From Sipunculus nudus (Eukaryota; Annelida; Sipuncula; Golfingiida; Sipunculidae): 64,000 nt of DNA. The notes beneath the pieces were generated by a model. The model saw only the letters and a program-made list of their open reading frames with translations, ran no database searches and had not been told where the DNA came from. The position numbers and the translations under genes are program-made. Shown one piece after another: positions 1 through 12,345 of the stretch; position 1 is the first letter of the stretch, and each line of letters begins with the position of its first letter. The DNA is taken from NCBI GenBank assembly GCA_026874595.1, contig CM049318.1:47532456-47596455 (forward strand), read 5' to 3'.

Positions 1-37
1 CTTCTCTTCCGAGATAAATGTTAGAGAAAAATATACA

Positions 38-1500
38 ATGGAATGGGAGCACGAACAAGAAAAGGCGTGGTGTGATCTGAAAGCTCTAGTGCGAGTGTCT
101 AGCCAACCAGTTTTGCAAAACTACGATACCAGAAAACCACTGAAAATATCTTCAGATGCAAAAGCTGATGCGCTAAGTGGAAACTCTCTACCAGATAGTG
201 AAGATGATGATATGGAGAGACAAGTTAATGCTCATGTTGACAGTGTAATGCAGTTTCATCCAGTATCAGACAGGTAATTAAATGAAATTCGGGCTGAAAC
301 TGACAAAGGTGAAACTTTGAGCGAACTGCGCAGAACCATTCTAAATAGATGGCCTGATGAATGAGCTTATTGTTCAAGTGAACTTCTTTCATACTAGAGC
401 TACAGGGATGAACTAACTGTAGAGAATGACGTTATCATGAAGGTGTAAGAGTGGTAATACCACCAACTCTGAGAAAGGACATTATCGACAAAATACACAT
501 GGACCACATGGGTATCAAAAAGTGCAAGAAAAGAGTCAGGATTTCAGTAGTTTGGCCAATGATTAACCAGGATATTGAAAACAAAGTCAAATTGTGTGAT
601 TCCTGCTTGACCTATTAAGTCAAACAACCTAAAGAACCACTCATACCCAATTTTTGTACCTGGCAGCCAATAAGAAAAGGTCTCCACAGATCAGTTTGTA
701 TATGACAAGAAAAAAAGCAAAATGTAACTTGTGTTACCCAGAAAAGTTGTGAGAATTTCAGGACAGACCAGCAAAACTCTCATCATCGGACTGAAAAATC
801 TGTTTTCCCATCACGGTATACCCGGTCAGGTGTTTTCAAATAATGGTAAAACGCTACAACTCGACTTCAGTCATTAAACTTCAGGTCCACTCCATCCACA
901 ATCTAATTGACCAGTTGAAAAATCGGATACAGATTGGGAAGAACATCCTGAAAAAAAATCAGCTCCATGGGCGAAAAACACCGTTCTAAGAATTTAAGCC
1001 TACAGGACAACTCAAGCTGTGGGAGAATTGTCTCCAGCTGAATTATTAATGGACAGAAAGTTGAGATATAATTTACCCATCACTGGCCAGATGCTAAAAA
1101 TGCAAAATCATGAGGAAGTTCGAAAACCAAGGAAGCTAACAAGAAGGAGCAGAACTACTATTTTGACAAGGGTGCTAACCAGTTACCACCACTTCAGAAG
1201 GGAGATATTGTGAGAGTTCGGATCACCCAAAAAATGGTTGGTCCATCAAAGCTACTGTCTTAGACAAAGTTGCTCCGAGATCATATTTGGTGTGTACAAA
1301 AACTGGTGCTGTGTACAGGAGGAATCGTGTTGATTTGATGGCAACTTGCGAGAAATTTATTCCACAACAACAGGAGGAAGTTGTGCCAGTAATATCACAA
1401 CCAACAGTTACAAATGTATCTGTGCCTAATCCTGTGATTACTGATCCTAAAGAAAAATACTATTATGATGTCAACAGCAAACAGCAAGTGTGATTAAATG
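38..1500 (+). mobile_element. Degenerate Ty3/gypsy-type pol relic
   Basis: A broken plus-strand pol region of an LTR retrotransposon. At 38-180 the translation reads like the join between reverse transcriptase and RNase H (PVLQNYDTRKPLKISSDAKA). At about 472-620 there is an integrase zinc-binding pattern with paired His (IHMDHMGIKK) and a later CDSC. At about 1019-1370 follows the integrase C-terminal part, with ELLMDRKLRYNLPI and a segment ending in VYRRNRVDL, typical of gypsy elements of the K02A2.6-like type. Stops and frame changes separate these pieces, and the integrase catalytic core between about 650 and 1000 is not readable in one frame. The element runs off the left edge, so its 5' end is not seen. 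It is dead as a coding unit. The gypsy assignment is from remembered family motifs. Confidence 0.75.
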
Positions 1501-1829
1501 CCATTTCTAATGTGCAGAAACCACAAGACATGAATACTTCGTTAACTGGTAATATCGCTGAAACTGATTTAACAAATGTAAGAAAGTCCAGCAGTGTGTC
1601 AAACCATCGCAGAGACTTATTGAAATGTGCTAATAATCATTAGTGTTAAGCAGGACCAGATCTATTTAATGTTGATCAGATTAAGAGACTTTATACAAAA
1701 GACTGGTGATGTATTATTGTTTTATTTATGCATATCATAAGTATAACTTCATGAGTTATGTTTATTTTTAAGTTAATAATAAGTTTGATATTAATACGGT
1801 ACACACATTCACATAACTGTTATAATCTC

Positions 1830-2040
1830 AAAAAAAGGAGCTGTAATGGTCTGTACTCCATCAGGTACTGCCCCCTACTTGACACTATCATAATTACATA
1901 TATAAGGTGTCTTTATGGTAAAGGTGGTTCTAGAACAACATGACCGTCTGGACTTGACAAAAGTCGTGTGTCTCCATACAAGACTTGATTATTGGTGTTC
2001 AAACCCACATACAGGGATAGTTTAAAAATTAACATAATTT
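1830..2040 (+). mobile_element. Possible polypurine tract and 3' LTR start of the gypsy relic
   Basis: The purine run AAAAAAAGGAG at 1830-1840 is followed one base later by TGTAATGG at 1842, the usual order of polypurine tract and LTR 5' end downstream of pol. The 3' end is uncertain because the matching 5' LTR lies outside the window. A likely end is near 2020-2040. Confidence 0.3.
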
Positions 2041-3160
2041 AACAATTCAGGGTGTGAATAATTTATTTAAAAATTTAAAGGGGCCATCCACTTGTCCACA
2101 TAGTTTTTTCATAGATCTTATACAATAGATATCATTATAGAAAACGAGGCATATCCGATTGACTTTTCCAATTGTACACAAATATATGTATCGAATAATT
2201 ATACTTCATTAAAAAAATTATTCGGTGCTCTGCAGTATGATTATAAGATACAAAATATTGTTTGAGCACAGAATGAGCAAAAAGTTTTATAATTTCCGCC
2301 AAAGAGATAGTTCGGTTTCCCTTCCTTTTTATACAATTCAATTATATATATCTTTATTCGTACCACAAAAGAATACATTGATTGTATACAATATAAAAAA
2401 AAAACAAACAAACAACGAGAGTGCAAATCAAAATACAGATATATGACCATTCAGTCCAAAGACATCACCTCAACAGTAGACGCACTTAATCCGTCTTTAC
2501 AATGAGTTAATGCCGATATTAATTCAAACCTTGGTACCTTTTGATAGTTACTCTTTAAGGTATTAAGATTACCAATGTCACTTCACATTCCATATTTATC
2601 CATCTCACTTTCAAGATATCTTAGATTGTTTCCAAGAACACCGACAGATGTTAACTGAGCTCTTTTAGCTATGATCCAAACAATATTATTTTCAAAAGTA
2701 TACATAATGCATAAAAATGTGATAAAGCGTGCAATGAATATATTTATCAGGGAAGAAGACCCTGCAAGACCATGAAAAATACTACTGTGTGAGTTATATG
2801 GAAAATGCCAAATTTGACGCAAAGCCTTGTTATAAAATGTACATAATTTTTCTATTGATTTATGCTGATATATCCAGGACTGACAGCCATAGAATGAACA
2901 ACAAAAGAATTCGTTTCATCACTCCGGTCATTATTCAGAATCATCTGAAGAAGAAAAGACAAGTATAATATGTTCGTTATAGACTCACTTTGTCTAACAT
3001 CCTTGTTTTTTTTTCAGATTAGGTATGAGCATCAGAAATACGCAAGTTCTACAATTTAATACACGTGTATGAGCTGAAAAGAAATCCGTTTCATATTGAA
3101 ATCGAAATATCCTCTTGCATTTACATAAAGTGCTCATATATAAAGCGATTCTGCGATAGA
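2041..3160. other. AT-rich intergenic stretch, nothing identified
   Basis: Low-complexity, AT-rich sequence. Open frames are short and show no family motifs. No splice-consistent exon or repeat structure was recognised. Confidence 0.5.
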
Positions 3161-3479
3161 CTCATTAGTTGTACTTTCAGGCTGAAAATGTGTGCTATCG
3201 TATTGTGTACCAAACCAATGAGAGCAGGTGGGCGCGGGTTTGGAACTTGGAGTTTGGGATGTACAATGCGATACAATGCTGTCATTGGCCTGCTTACAAT
3301 TATTTGCTTTGTGGTAGCCCTGGTGGTGAAACCCGGAGAATCTACAAAGCGGTGGTTAAAGAAACCGAGATCTGGGATGACTGCAGTGTGTAACCACTGA
3401 GTAAGGCGAGAAGGTGCTCACTAACAGGAATAATGACCTCGTGACGAATACATCAGAGGAAAAATTTATCTTAAACCAC

Positions 3480-4170
3480 GCTGAAATCCATTTTGATAAA
3501 ACTCCCAACCCTCCACTTATTCGAGGAAAAGACTGCATATGGCAAATATTGTGAACCACCATTAATTAGACAGATTTCAGGGCTTGTGGGCCGGTAACTC
3601 ATCATTAGGGGGGTCTCCCTGAATGGATGGGTTATTTTAAGAATCACTTCAGTGATAACATTGAAAAAACATGCGCTAATTAATGTGATGAATTTAGCAC
3701 GAGCTCCCTGGTTGAAAACTGAGATTGTTGATGCAAAATGCAAAAGACGAATGCTAAAAGTTTCTTTCACATCAAGCAGTTGTAAAGTCGGTGCGTGCTT
3801 ATAAGGCTAGCCTTCACTATAATAACACGGGATTAACTTGTAGAGTTTCAAATCTTACATTTGTCTCTATAGAACAAAAAACTGTAGCTGCACGGGTGTA
3901 AGAGCAGATAACCAAACACCTCCGACGAGAGGTGACACGATCTGCTTCTAATCCGTATCACTGTAAGCTCACTAATTCATACCAACTATTTTATCATCAA
4001 TGGTTAACAACAAAGGTGTGATTTTATCATTCTTAGATTTTTCTGCAGCTTTTGACACTGTCGACAGTTTTAAGCTCTTACTCTTAGCCTGCCTTCAAAA
4101 AAGAGTTGGCCACACTGCACTTAGTGGCATCAATTTATCTTCAAGGGTGGGTGAGGGCGGGATGACTCTC
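3480..4170 (+). mobile_element. LINE (CR1/L2/jockey-like) reverse transcriptase relic
   Basis: Plus-strand translation shows fragments of a non-LTR retrotransposon. Around 3700-3770 there is an APWLKTEIVDAKCKRRMLK stretch, like the linker before the reverse transcriptase (PW..EI...KRKRR). At 4000-4140 comes VILSFLDFSAAFDTVDSFKL, matching the conserved motif around the first catalytic Asp (DLSAAFDTVDH). Several stops and frame breaks lie between them, and the rest of the domain is missing after about 4170. A pseudogenic fragment only. Confidence 0.75.
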
Positions 4171-4749
4171 AGCTGTGGGAGGGTTTTCAAAGTTCGGGCA
4201 ACTTTTTTTATAAACACACACATAAACACACACATATATTATATATATATACATGTACATATATCCCTTTTATTGTCTGTATGATACATTTCAAATATAT
4301 TACAATTCAGTGTAAGGTTATAAAAATTTGTATGCTTCCAGTTTAAGTTAACTCTTTCACAGGTTTAGAAATATATTTCATAGTGACCTTAGAAATTGAA
4401 CCAAAGTCTATAAATATAATTATTAATATATTTCTTTTTTTTATATGTATATATTATTATATGAATAGCAGGAGGGATGATTAGATTGACCATCTCCCAC
4501 TTGCTAATAAGTAATTAGTAGGGGGGTTATACGGTATACCCCCATCCCCCCTGTATTGATGCCCCTGACTGCACTGGTTTAGATCCTGCACAGCAGAATG
4601 GCAACGTGAAGTTATCATAGGGAAACTTGTAAATCTGTTCAAGTCACAGTTTGGGGAACCCCAAGGATCCGCGTTATGTGCCTTACGCTATAAGATCTGC
4701 ATCCTACAGATAGGAGAAAAAGCATGGGACTTTGACGTCGAAACCGTTA

Positions 4750-5155
4750 AGCTTTGTTTCCTTTCATCCGTAAATCTCGTACGTCTCGTACGCAAAAAAT
4801 CGGATCCCTCTTTGTGAGATGAACTGTTTCCATATGTACGTTTTAACGTGCTCTGCATGCCTATATCCCCAAAAACGGACAGCATCGAAACGGATCGGTG
4901 AGCGATACATCCGTTTTGCGGATGGCAAAAATGCCTACATTTTCCAACAGGGCCCCGGCGCCAGGTGTGATGAGACATATTGACCTTCTTCCTGCTTGTC
5001 GTCCCTGCAGTTTCAAAAGAGGCACGTGAAAGGGTATCCGCAAGAAAAACGTACGTACTTATGGAAACAGTTTGTGCGGACAGCGCACTATGGAATGTAC
5101 GTACGTCTTTTGCGGATACGTTTTTTTGCGGATACATGGAAACACAGCTATAATC
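4750..5155. mobile_element. MITE with terminal inverted repeats (Harbinger-like guess)
   Basis: The left end reads AGCTTTGTTTCCTTTCATCC. The right end read in reverse is AGCTGTGTTTCCATGTATCC, followed on both sides by CGCAAAAAA-type and CGTACGT-type motifs. The interior carries no transposase. Element length is about 400 bp. The superfamily is a guess from the end sequence, and the target duplication was not resolved. Confidence 0.6.
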
Positions 5156-5159
5156 AGAA

Positions 5160-6428
5160 AAAATGTTATGCCAATTCTTTCACATTATAAGTTCGGTTTT
5201 GCTTTAAACCAAAGGTTCCCAGCAAAACCTTCCAAGCTCACAGTCTCAGTACCCTGCATACGGCTGTTCAATACCTTTTTATAGTCCTGCGTGTTGGTAA
5301 ACACAGTCCAAGTGTGTCTGTTTACTATATAAAAGGCCGCGGCCCGTGACCGGAGGCCCGATTGTGAGTGGTGTTGCAGCCAGGGGCAACATGTATTACC
5401 GGAACATTTTTTTTTGGGGGGGGTCAAGTCAGGGCATCACCTGATTGACACGTGATGTGGCCCGGACGATGCACGCGCTGTGTTTATGTTGACGCCCGTG
5501 ATCGCGTCCAGTTTACTCTTTTAAAAACTGGTTTTTCAGAAGTATGTGAAAGGTTTCAACGCAATTTTTTGGCAGGTACAAATTTATTTTAAAGTGCAGA
5601 AGCTATTTTGGTGTTAATTCAACATACTTTTAAGGTGTTTAACCCCTTTTAAGATATACAGCTGTAGTTATATGTTTTCTTTCGTTGTACAGTAAATGGG
5701 TTTGTAATATAAATGGTTCGATCTTTAAGCGATCTCCGCAATTATAAAGGGATATCCTTCTTAAATGTTCCTTTAAACATTTTTACTCAAGTTTTGAATA
5801 AAAAACTTTGTCAGTAGGTGGAGATATGGAATAGTTTATCTGAGTCACAAATGGATACTTCACAACTGATCAGGAATTAATTTTGCATTTCAAAAATACC
5901 TAGCTAAAAGATGGTTTTATTGTTTATATATTAATTTTGCCAAAGGTTTTGACTGTGTACAACAATTTTATTGGGGACCGAACACGAAGAAATAATAAAT
6001 TGGTGCAAACGATTGAAAGGTTCAACTCGTATGAATTGATCTCTAAATTTGGATATATTTGATCATATATTTTTGCTTTCGTATTGCTGACCGGGTTGAC
6101 AGTGGTCAGATCACTGGGTGGTAGCATTTCCTTTGAAGTTTGCCCAATTTGAATATGTATGTATATTGAAGTACGGTTAGTTTGACTTCATCAGTTTGTG
6201 CGACAGATCTGTTTCGTGAGAGCAGCATTCAAGCCGGCTCACTCTTCAGGTACAAACTGGAGTGATCAGATATCTGGGTGAAGTTTGTCATGATAGGTAG
6301 GATTAATCTGGGGTTACTAGGTTCGGTGAGGCATATATTTAAAAGTTTTTGTTATGTTGGTGAAAAGGGCTTACTGAGTGCCTGGCTTATCACCACGATG
6401 TATTGAATTCCCCTTACGTGAACAATAC

Positions 6429-6430
<2 letters not shown>
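5160..6430. other. Intergenic stretch, nothing identified
   Basis: Mixed AT-rich sequence with a G-rich run near 5410. No open frame with recognisable family motifs, no clear repeat. Confidence 0.4.

Positions 6431-6432
<2 letters not shown>

Positions 6433-6498
<66 letters not shown>
6433..6498. repeat. (TA)n microsatellite
   Basis: Nearly pure TA dinucleotide tract, continuing imperfectly to about 6521. The tyrosine/isoleucine open frames across it are artefacts. Confidence 0.95.
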
Positions 6499-6507
<9 letters not shown>

Positions 6508-6990
6508 TTATATATATATATGGTTTTTTATTATAAAAAGCTGCAATCGGATATTCAGGCCAATTTTATGTCGACTGAGGGTTGCGTTAAACCATTAAAA
6601 TGAGATCAATAGTATTTTATATATGTTAATGTCTAGGTGATTAAAGGAATTCATTTGAAACTGATTACTTTTTTGAGTTGATGTCAAATGTTAAAACTTT
6701 TTTAACTGTTGTTAATTTAAGGGTTTACAGTTATTTGTACGCAGCGTGTTGTTGAGATAGAATAATTGTAAATATGATTGCAGCTGACACTCGCAAATGC
6801 AATTAAATATTTTCAAACTGGCTGATTAAATCAAATTTTGAAGTCATTTTTTCATAAAACTGAAAATCATTAAAGATTAAATGGTGATGCAATTAACAAA
6901 TTATGGATAAGTATTATGGAATTCTTGTAAGGTCACTACTTGAGAAGAACTGACATTTATCCACCTACCTAAGTGGTTTCATTTACCTTC

Positions 6991-7121
6991 CAGGGGCGTA
7001 GCCAGGATTGAGGGAGGAGAGGGGGCCATAATCATTGGCGGATCCAGAAATTCGAAAACGGTGGGGGGGGGGGGGCTATTATGCACGTATGCATGGGTAC
7101 TATGAAAACTGTTATATATAC

Positions 7122-7172
<51 letters not shown>

Positions 7173-7973
7173 TTATTATTATTATAGTTATTATACTATA
7201 CGTTATATATTTTAGTTTATGAAAATACAATGTTTCTTTATTTTCAATTATGAACATGGTTCCATTAAGGTTAGTTACAGGTACATAGGGAGGGTATGGG
7301 AGGGGGTATCATATTGGGATTTTTTTAAAATATGTATATATATTTTTAAATGTATGTAAAGAGGACATTTTAAGACAATTTTCACCAGAATATGAGGATT
7401 TCCTCTTCCTGAAAAACTGTTCCGTTATGTGTTATGTAGTCTAACTGTAAAGAGGTTCAATATTTAATATTTATGTTACGTTAAATTAGGATATAAACTT
7501 TCAATCGTTTAAAAAAAAAGTCAATGGCGCAAAGGCGCATTTACGTTCTTAACTTGCAAAATATTATCTTTTAAACGTATTGCTCGGAATGAAATAACAA
7601 AAATGTTGTAGTCTTATGTTAAACTTTGCATTTTACCGGGTTCGGTGGTATCGACAGCAGACAGGACTCCTAAGATCACAGATCGCGTGTTCGAGTATCG
7701 GTATCAACAGAGGAGCCGTGAAATTGTTCACGGTCGACCCCTACCACGGCCTGTTGTTCTGCAGTTGTTCTGCAGCTGTTCATAAATATCCCTATACTCA
7801 AACAATAAATTTGAAAGTAATAAACTGCTGAATAATTAAAAGAAATATGAAAAACATAATTAATCACAAAAATTGGGAAATTAGATAAAATGAGAGTTTT
7901 TGCAGCTCAACGGGGGGGCCGCGCACCGAAGGCGCCCCCTCTGGATTCGCAAATGATAGCAAAGGCAATTTAA

Positions 7974-8057
<84 letters not shown>

Positions 8058-8155
8058 TTAAGATACAGTGATTTTCCGAAAGGACGGCGGGTACTGGTTG
8101 CGACCCGGGGGGGGGGCATGGCCCCCTGCGCCCCCCCCCCTTGGCTACGCCCCTG
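6991..8155. mobile_element. Composite MITE, copy 1 (nested inverted ends)
   Basis: It starts CAGGGGCGTAGCCAGG at 6991 and ends CTTGGCTACGCCCCTG at 8155, an inverted pair of about 15 bp. Just inside lies a second end-like motif, TTGGCGGATCCAGAAATTCG, so one MITE seems nested in another. Inside are two (TA)n tracts (7124-7166 and 7976-8055), G/C homopolymer runs and a tRNA-like stretch. No transposase. An inverted sister copy with the same nested layout lies at 22294-23343. The ends recall hAT-type CAG..CTG termini, but no clean 8-bp target duplication was seen. Confidence 0.7.
7637..7698 (+). other. tRNA-like, B-box-like segment inside the MITE
   Basis: The segment begins CGGGTTCGGTGGTATCGACA and ends with GTGTTCGAGTATC, which resembles a Pol III B box (GGTTCGANTCC). 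The middle, GGACTCCTAAGATC, resembles an anticodon arm. It is repeated on the minus strand near 22740-22815 in the sister element. It could be a SINE-derived module; no full cloverleaf was established. Confidence 0.3.
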
Positions 8156-8370
8156 CCTTAAAAAGTGGACATTTGGTTAAATCTATAAAAAAGCTTTCTT
8201 TGACTTGATATACAGTTAATTTCTATCATGTATTAATTTTCGAAACAAAAACTGATCATCATGTTCAGTTTAGTGTAGACGATCTTTTTTCATGATGACA
8301 GTAGTGAAGGACTTTGAACTATGCTTTTTTATGAGTTGTGCTTTTTCTTTCAATTCAATATTCTCAGTCA

Positions 8371-8860
8371 TGCACAAACAGTATATTTGTTTTTGTATCT
8401 TTGGGAGCTAAATAATTTTGTCCATCAAATGTTCAAAATTACTGTCGACAATTACAAATTTAACAGTAGCTCTGGTCAAATGAGAGTTTTGTTGAGTTAT
8501 ATAGTTTTGGCACCGGCAGAGTATATTTGTTTTTGTATCTTTTGGGGCTAAAATTTTTTTTGCACATCATATGTTCAAAATCACTTGACAATTTAAAATT
8601 AACAGTGGCTCTGGTCAAATGAGAGTTTTATTTTAGTTATATAGTTTTTGCACCATTAAGTATAATATTCCGTCTTCACAGCCAGCACAGTATATTTGTG
8701 TGTATATCTTTGGGGGCTAAAATTTGTTTGCACGACAAATGTTCAAAATTACTTGACAAATAAAAATTTAACAGTAGCTCTGGTCAAATTAGAGTTTTGT
8801 TGACTTATAAAGTCATTATTTAGTTTAATATGCCGTCTTCACAGCCGAAGATACACATAT
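8371..8860. repeat. Three diverged tandem copies, about 140-170 bp
   Basis: The phrases GTATATTTGTTTTTGTATCT, ATGTTCAAAAT and CTCTGGTCAAATGAGAGTTT recur in order near 8380, 8520 and 8690. No coding content. Confidence 0.8.
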
Positions 8861-9084
8861 CTGGTTTATTTGATGACCCTGAATGAACGTTATACTGTCT
8901 GTACAGTCATAGCTATTAATCATGACATTAAATACTACGAAAGTATTACAGACTTAATTGAAAGTGGATTTGCAAAATGTCATGTATATCAACAAACAGA
9001 TCAAAAGGAGACTTAAATAAATATTTATTTAAATGAAGCTCCTCTAAAAGTATGATGAACTTCAATACATTTTTGAGACAAGTT

Positions 9085-9560
9085 TAATTTTTAGCAAACC
9101 TGTGAGATTATGCCATGGTTTGGCGTCGTCTGTCGTCTGTAAATTAACCCATACCTTGTCAAAAAACGGCAGGAGCCATCATCACCAAATTTTGTGGGGA
9201 AAAAATCAGTCATCTAAAAAACACTTTTGGATTTTGCTTTTTTCTATCTGCATTAAATAAGATTTTATAGGGGGGAAAAAAAAAGAAAAAAAAAACAACT
9301 TTTAAAATCCTCTCCGAAACGGTAACCTGAAATAGAGGTTTTTGTGGCGCCACCTACATCGACCTGTGCTTTTTGGCAAAAACCTCGTAATTTTAGCCTC
9401 TTTCAGCTTAAAATGATTTTTATAATAAAACTGTCAAGCTGAAGGGTTTAATGGCTGACCACTGTCACCAGGAATGTTATTTGTAAGCATGTGTGACCAA
9501 ATATATTCAAACTGGGTCTTCTATTCATACAATATGACCGTTTAATCTACTCATTTTTGT
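9085..9560 (-). repeat. Dispersed repeat family B, inverted copy
   Basis: The reverse complement matches the end of the window. TTTTTAGCAAACCTGTGAG and the GGCGTCGTCTGTCGTCTGT stretch here mirror the segment ending near 63860. TGTGGCGCCACC at 9343-9354 is one base off the GGTGGCGCCACC palindrome of this family. The pattern of translated fragments is not coding. Confidence 0.7.
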
Positions 9561-10017
9561 CATCAGTCGTCAGAGAGGGGTTCAAGTTCATATAGGACCC
9601 CAAGCACCCCCTAGTGGACTGATCGTTGTCCACTTGGACTGAAGTTGTCTATTAGAATGTAAGCTTTAATATGATACCACAAAGTAAACTTTTGCGTCAA
9701 TTTGAAATAACTAGTTGCCGGAACACCCCATTTTTATTGTGGTATGTTTGATTAAATAATGTACAAATGGTAAAATAATGAATGTTGTAAAATTAAAGTA
9801 CAAATGTATTCAGGGACGGAGTGACGCCTATGCGCTGCAGTGTCCCTCCTTAATATTTGTTTAAGGAATTAGGTAAAACCCCTTATGTCAGTCTACAAAA
9901 CTGTTCTTAACAGTCGAGAACTACAATAGAACTGGCTTTTTAAAGCCATAAAGAAGAATGTGGTGAACTCTATGGGTTTGTAAAGTTTTTTTTTTCAACC
10001 GTGTGCTTTTTGAGGCC

Positions 10018-10363
10018 TGAAAACCCGCCATGGCAAAGTTGTGGCCAGCCAGCCGTTAAAACCCACCATGGCAAAGTTGTGGCCTGCCAGCTGTTAAAAC
10101 CCACCATGGCAGAGTTGTGGCCTGCCAGCTGTTAAAACCCACCATGGCAGAGTTGTGGCCTGCCAGCTGTTAAAACCCACCATGGCAGAGTTGTGGCCAG
10201 CCAGCCGTTAAAACCCACCATGGCAAAGTTGTGGCCTGCCAGCTGTTAAAACCCACCATGGCAGAGTTGTGGCCTGCCAGCCGTTAAAACCCACCATGGC
10301 AGAGTCGTGGCCTGTCAGCCGTTAAAACCCACCATAGCAAAGTTGTGGCCAGCCAGCCGTTAC
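10018..10363. repeat. 38-bp minisatellite, about nine copies
   Basis: A unit starting GTTAAAACCCACCATGGCA and ending GTGGCCTGCCAGCT repeats at exactly 38 bp (for example 10055 and 10093). Variants are AGCCAGCC/TGCCAGCT and CAAAG/CAGAG. The period is not a multiple of three and nothing suggests coding. Confidence 0.95.
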
Positions 10364-10679
10364 TGTCACATCAGTTGTAGGGATTGGCAACCAGCCCTCT
10401 GTATCAGTGTTTATACCAGGCTAATGACCCTATGACCCTATGAGGATTATGTTCCAGGACATCAACAAAAAGAGGACTTAGAGGTGGCACAAGACTTATT
10501 ATATATTCACAGAGCATACCCACCGTTGTGTTGACAAATCTGCTGTAATTAAATGGGACAATCTCATAAAAGTAAAAATTGAGCCTTTGAATAAAAATGA
10601 GAAAAAGGTAGTGCTGATAATAATTGCTGACTGCTGCCGGGATGATCGTCACAAATTATTACTAAGCCAGATGATTCCA

Positions 10680-10934
10680 TCTTGTTTCAGCTCTGTTCAT
10701 AATCGACTGGCAGCAAGAGGCGACGGCGTTGCCCTGATAGATGTCACCAAGGACTTCGACTTAAAAGAGCTCCTGAGAGTGGCTTTGTTGCCACCACTAT
10801 GTAATTATTTATATAACATTAGTAAACTTCAATCGAGATTCTTATAAAAAGATTTTCCACTGAAAAAAAATATATAATTTACCCTGCGTCACTACAAAAT
10901 CTTTAAGATGTTATTACACTGGTTACCTTTGTTA
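10680..10934 (+). mobile_element. LINE relic, segment before the insertion
   Basis: Plus-strand translation near 10800-10930 gives NISKLQSRFL, then after a break TLRHYKIFKMLLHWLPL. The LHWLP motif is a hallmark of the region downstream of the reverse transcriptase in CR1/L2-type LINEs. The frame is broken by stops. The sequence resumes at about 11345 after a foreign palindromic block. Confidence 0.6.
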
Positions 10935-11055
10935 CCGTAGTGACCGCATCGCAAAATCATTGTTGTGATAACGGTCACTATCGTAATGATGACCTGCGCC
11001 CCTTGTCTCACTGCTTCAGCAGTCCGTCTTAACTTTCATTTTAAATTTCAATATT

Positions 11056-11096
<41 letters not shown>

Positions 11097-11345
11097 GTTC
11101 ACTTGTAAACTGTTTAATGACTTGAATTATTCTGAATATGTTACAATTCATCCGTATGTCATTATTTATATCAATAACGACATTTATCACCATAGTGACC
11201 GTTATTACAATAGTGACCGGTTGGTGCAACCACTATTGTAATAACGATAACTATTGTAAAAAAAAAACTAGCGGCCATTCTGAGATGAAATTCCTCTCAT
11301 CTTTCTTGTTGAAAAATCAAGTTATTTAATATTTTAAAAATATTA
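10935..11345. mobile_element. Palindromic insertion splitting the LINE relic
   Basis: This block separates LHWLPL from the downstream YGGAPAYVGEL segment, which in LINEs lie only a few tens of residues apart. It contains TAGTGACCG and CGGTCACTA inverted motifs near 10940-10985, a (TA)n tract at 11059-11092, and a long hairpin at 11201-11245. No transposase. A MITE is the simplest reading. Exact ends were not resolved. Confidence 0.5.
11201..11245. repeat. Perfect hairpin
   Basis: GTTATTACAATAGT (11201-11214) pairs perfectly with ACTATTGTAATAAC (11232-11245). An inner GGTTG/CAACC stem lies in the loop. Confidence 0.9.
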
Positions 11346-11605
11346 TTATGGTGGGGCTCCTGCATATGTAGGTGAACTTATCATGCCCTATAAACCCAGA
11401 AGGTCTCATGGATCAGCCGTACAAAACCAACTGGTCGGACCTTTCACTAGAACAGCTTTAGCTTTGGAACGGGCCTTTGGTAATGCAGGGCCTAGATTAT
11501 GGAGTAAACTACCTCAGCAGTTAAAATCTACAGTGACACTCTATATTTTTCAAAAAGAGTTTAAAACTTATTTTATACAAACGTTTGATTGTGTGTAACA
11601 TTTAA
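11345..11605 (+). mobile_element. LINE ORF2 C-terminal relic
   Basis: The open segment 11383-11598 and the codons just upstream give YVGELIMPYKPRRSH, then ERAFGNAGPRLWSKLPQQLK and FQKEFKTYF, ending at a stop. This is the standard C-terminal block of jockey/CR1/L2-like reverse transcriptase proteins (Y.P.R..RS, FS.AGP.LWN.LP..I, FK..LK..LF). AATAAA follows within about 30 bp of the stop. It is a fragment of an otherwise decayed copy and not a host gene. Confidence 0.8.
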
Positions 11606-12164
11606 TAAATACTTGTTTTCTTTTCAGTTAAATTTTTGTGTGTTATTTCAAGTGATACATGAACATTGAAATTTTATTTCTTTAAGTATTTATGCAAATT
11701 ATTATACATGCAGTCTATCATATTTTTTCTCAGCTATGTACTGCAATATGTGTAAAGGATTTTAGAGTGCTTATGTGGTTTTTACGTTTACGAAAATATT
11801 ATTACTTTTTATTCTAAAATGCATTCTTGAATATCAAACGACACTGGACTTGCAAATTATTTATCATTTTCATTAGTGATCCGGCAAAGTTGTATTGCAA
11901 GTCCATTAATACTTCAGTGTGGTGCAGTACCACTAAAAAACTCAGACGTGCTTAACAACCTGGATGCCAAATTCTAACACCTTACCACACAACAACAACA
12001 AGACCTCAAGAACCTGCTGCGAAATTATGAACATTTGCTTAGTAACATTCCAACGCGAACTAACATGTAATGTTGTAAATAAGATGTTCTTGAGATATTG
12101 TAAAGATTTAGTGATTGTGATCGCAAAAAGAAAGTTTTCCGAGAAAACTTTCTTTTTTCTAACA

Positions 12165-12345
12165 GGAGGGGGAGTGTTACAGGTGTCTGTTTTATTGTGA
12201 GCTGTTGACGTCTTTTTTATAGTTCGCTGTTGACATTCTGATTCGTGTTTGACTCAAGCTCTGGGCGTTGCTATGCTACAGCGTTCCTCGTTCTAGCTGG
12301 CCGGGGGCGGCCCAGGTGTGATCTCTGATATGTAGAAACACAGTA
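12165..12345 (+). mobile_element. LTR fragment with upstream polypurine tract
   Basis: GGAGGGGGAG (12165-12174) immediately precedes TGTTACAGGTGTCTG at 12175. The start matches that of the solo LTR at 14163 (TGTTACAGGTGCTC). A later block, TGATATGTAGAAACACAGTAATG, parallels a block in that LTR, so this is a related subfamily. The sequence then runs straight into the 35-bp array beginning at an AATAAA. Confidence 0.6.

Noticed and set aside
6403-6603. Tyr/Ile-rich open frames over TA tracts (also near 7100, 22330 and 60700)
   Set aside because: Pure (TA)n translation.
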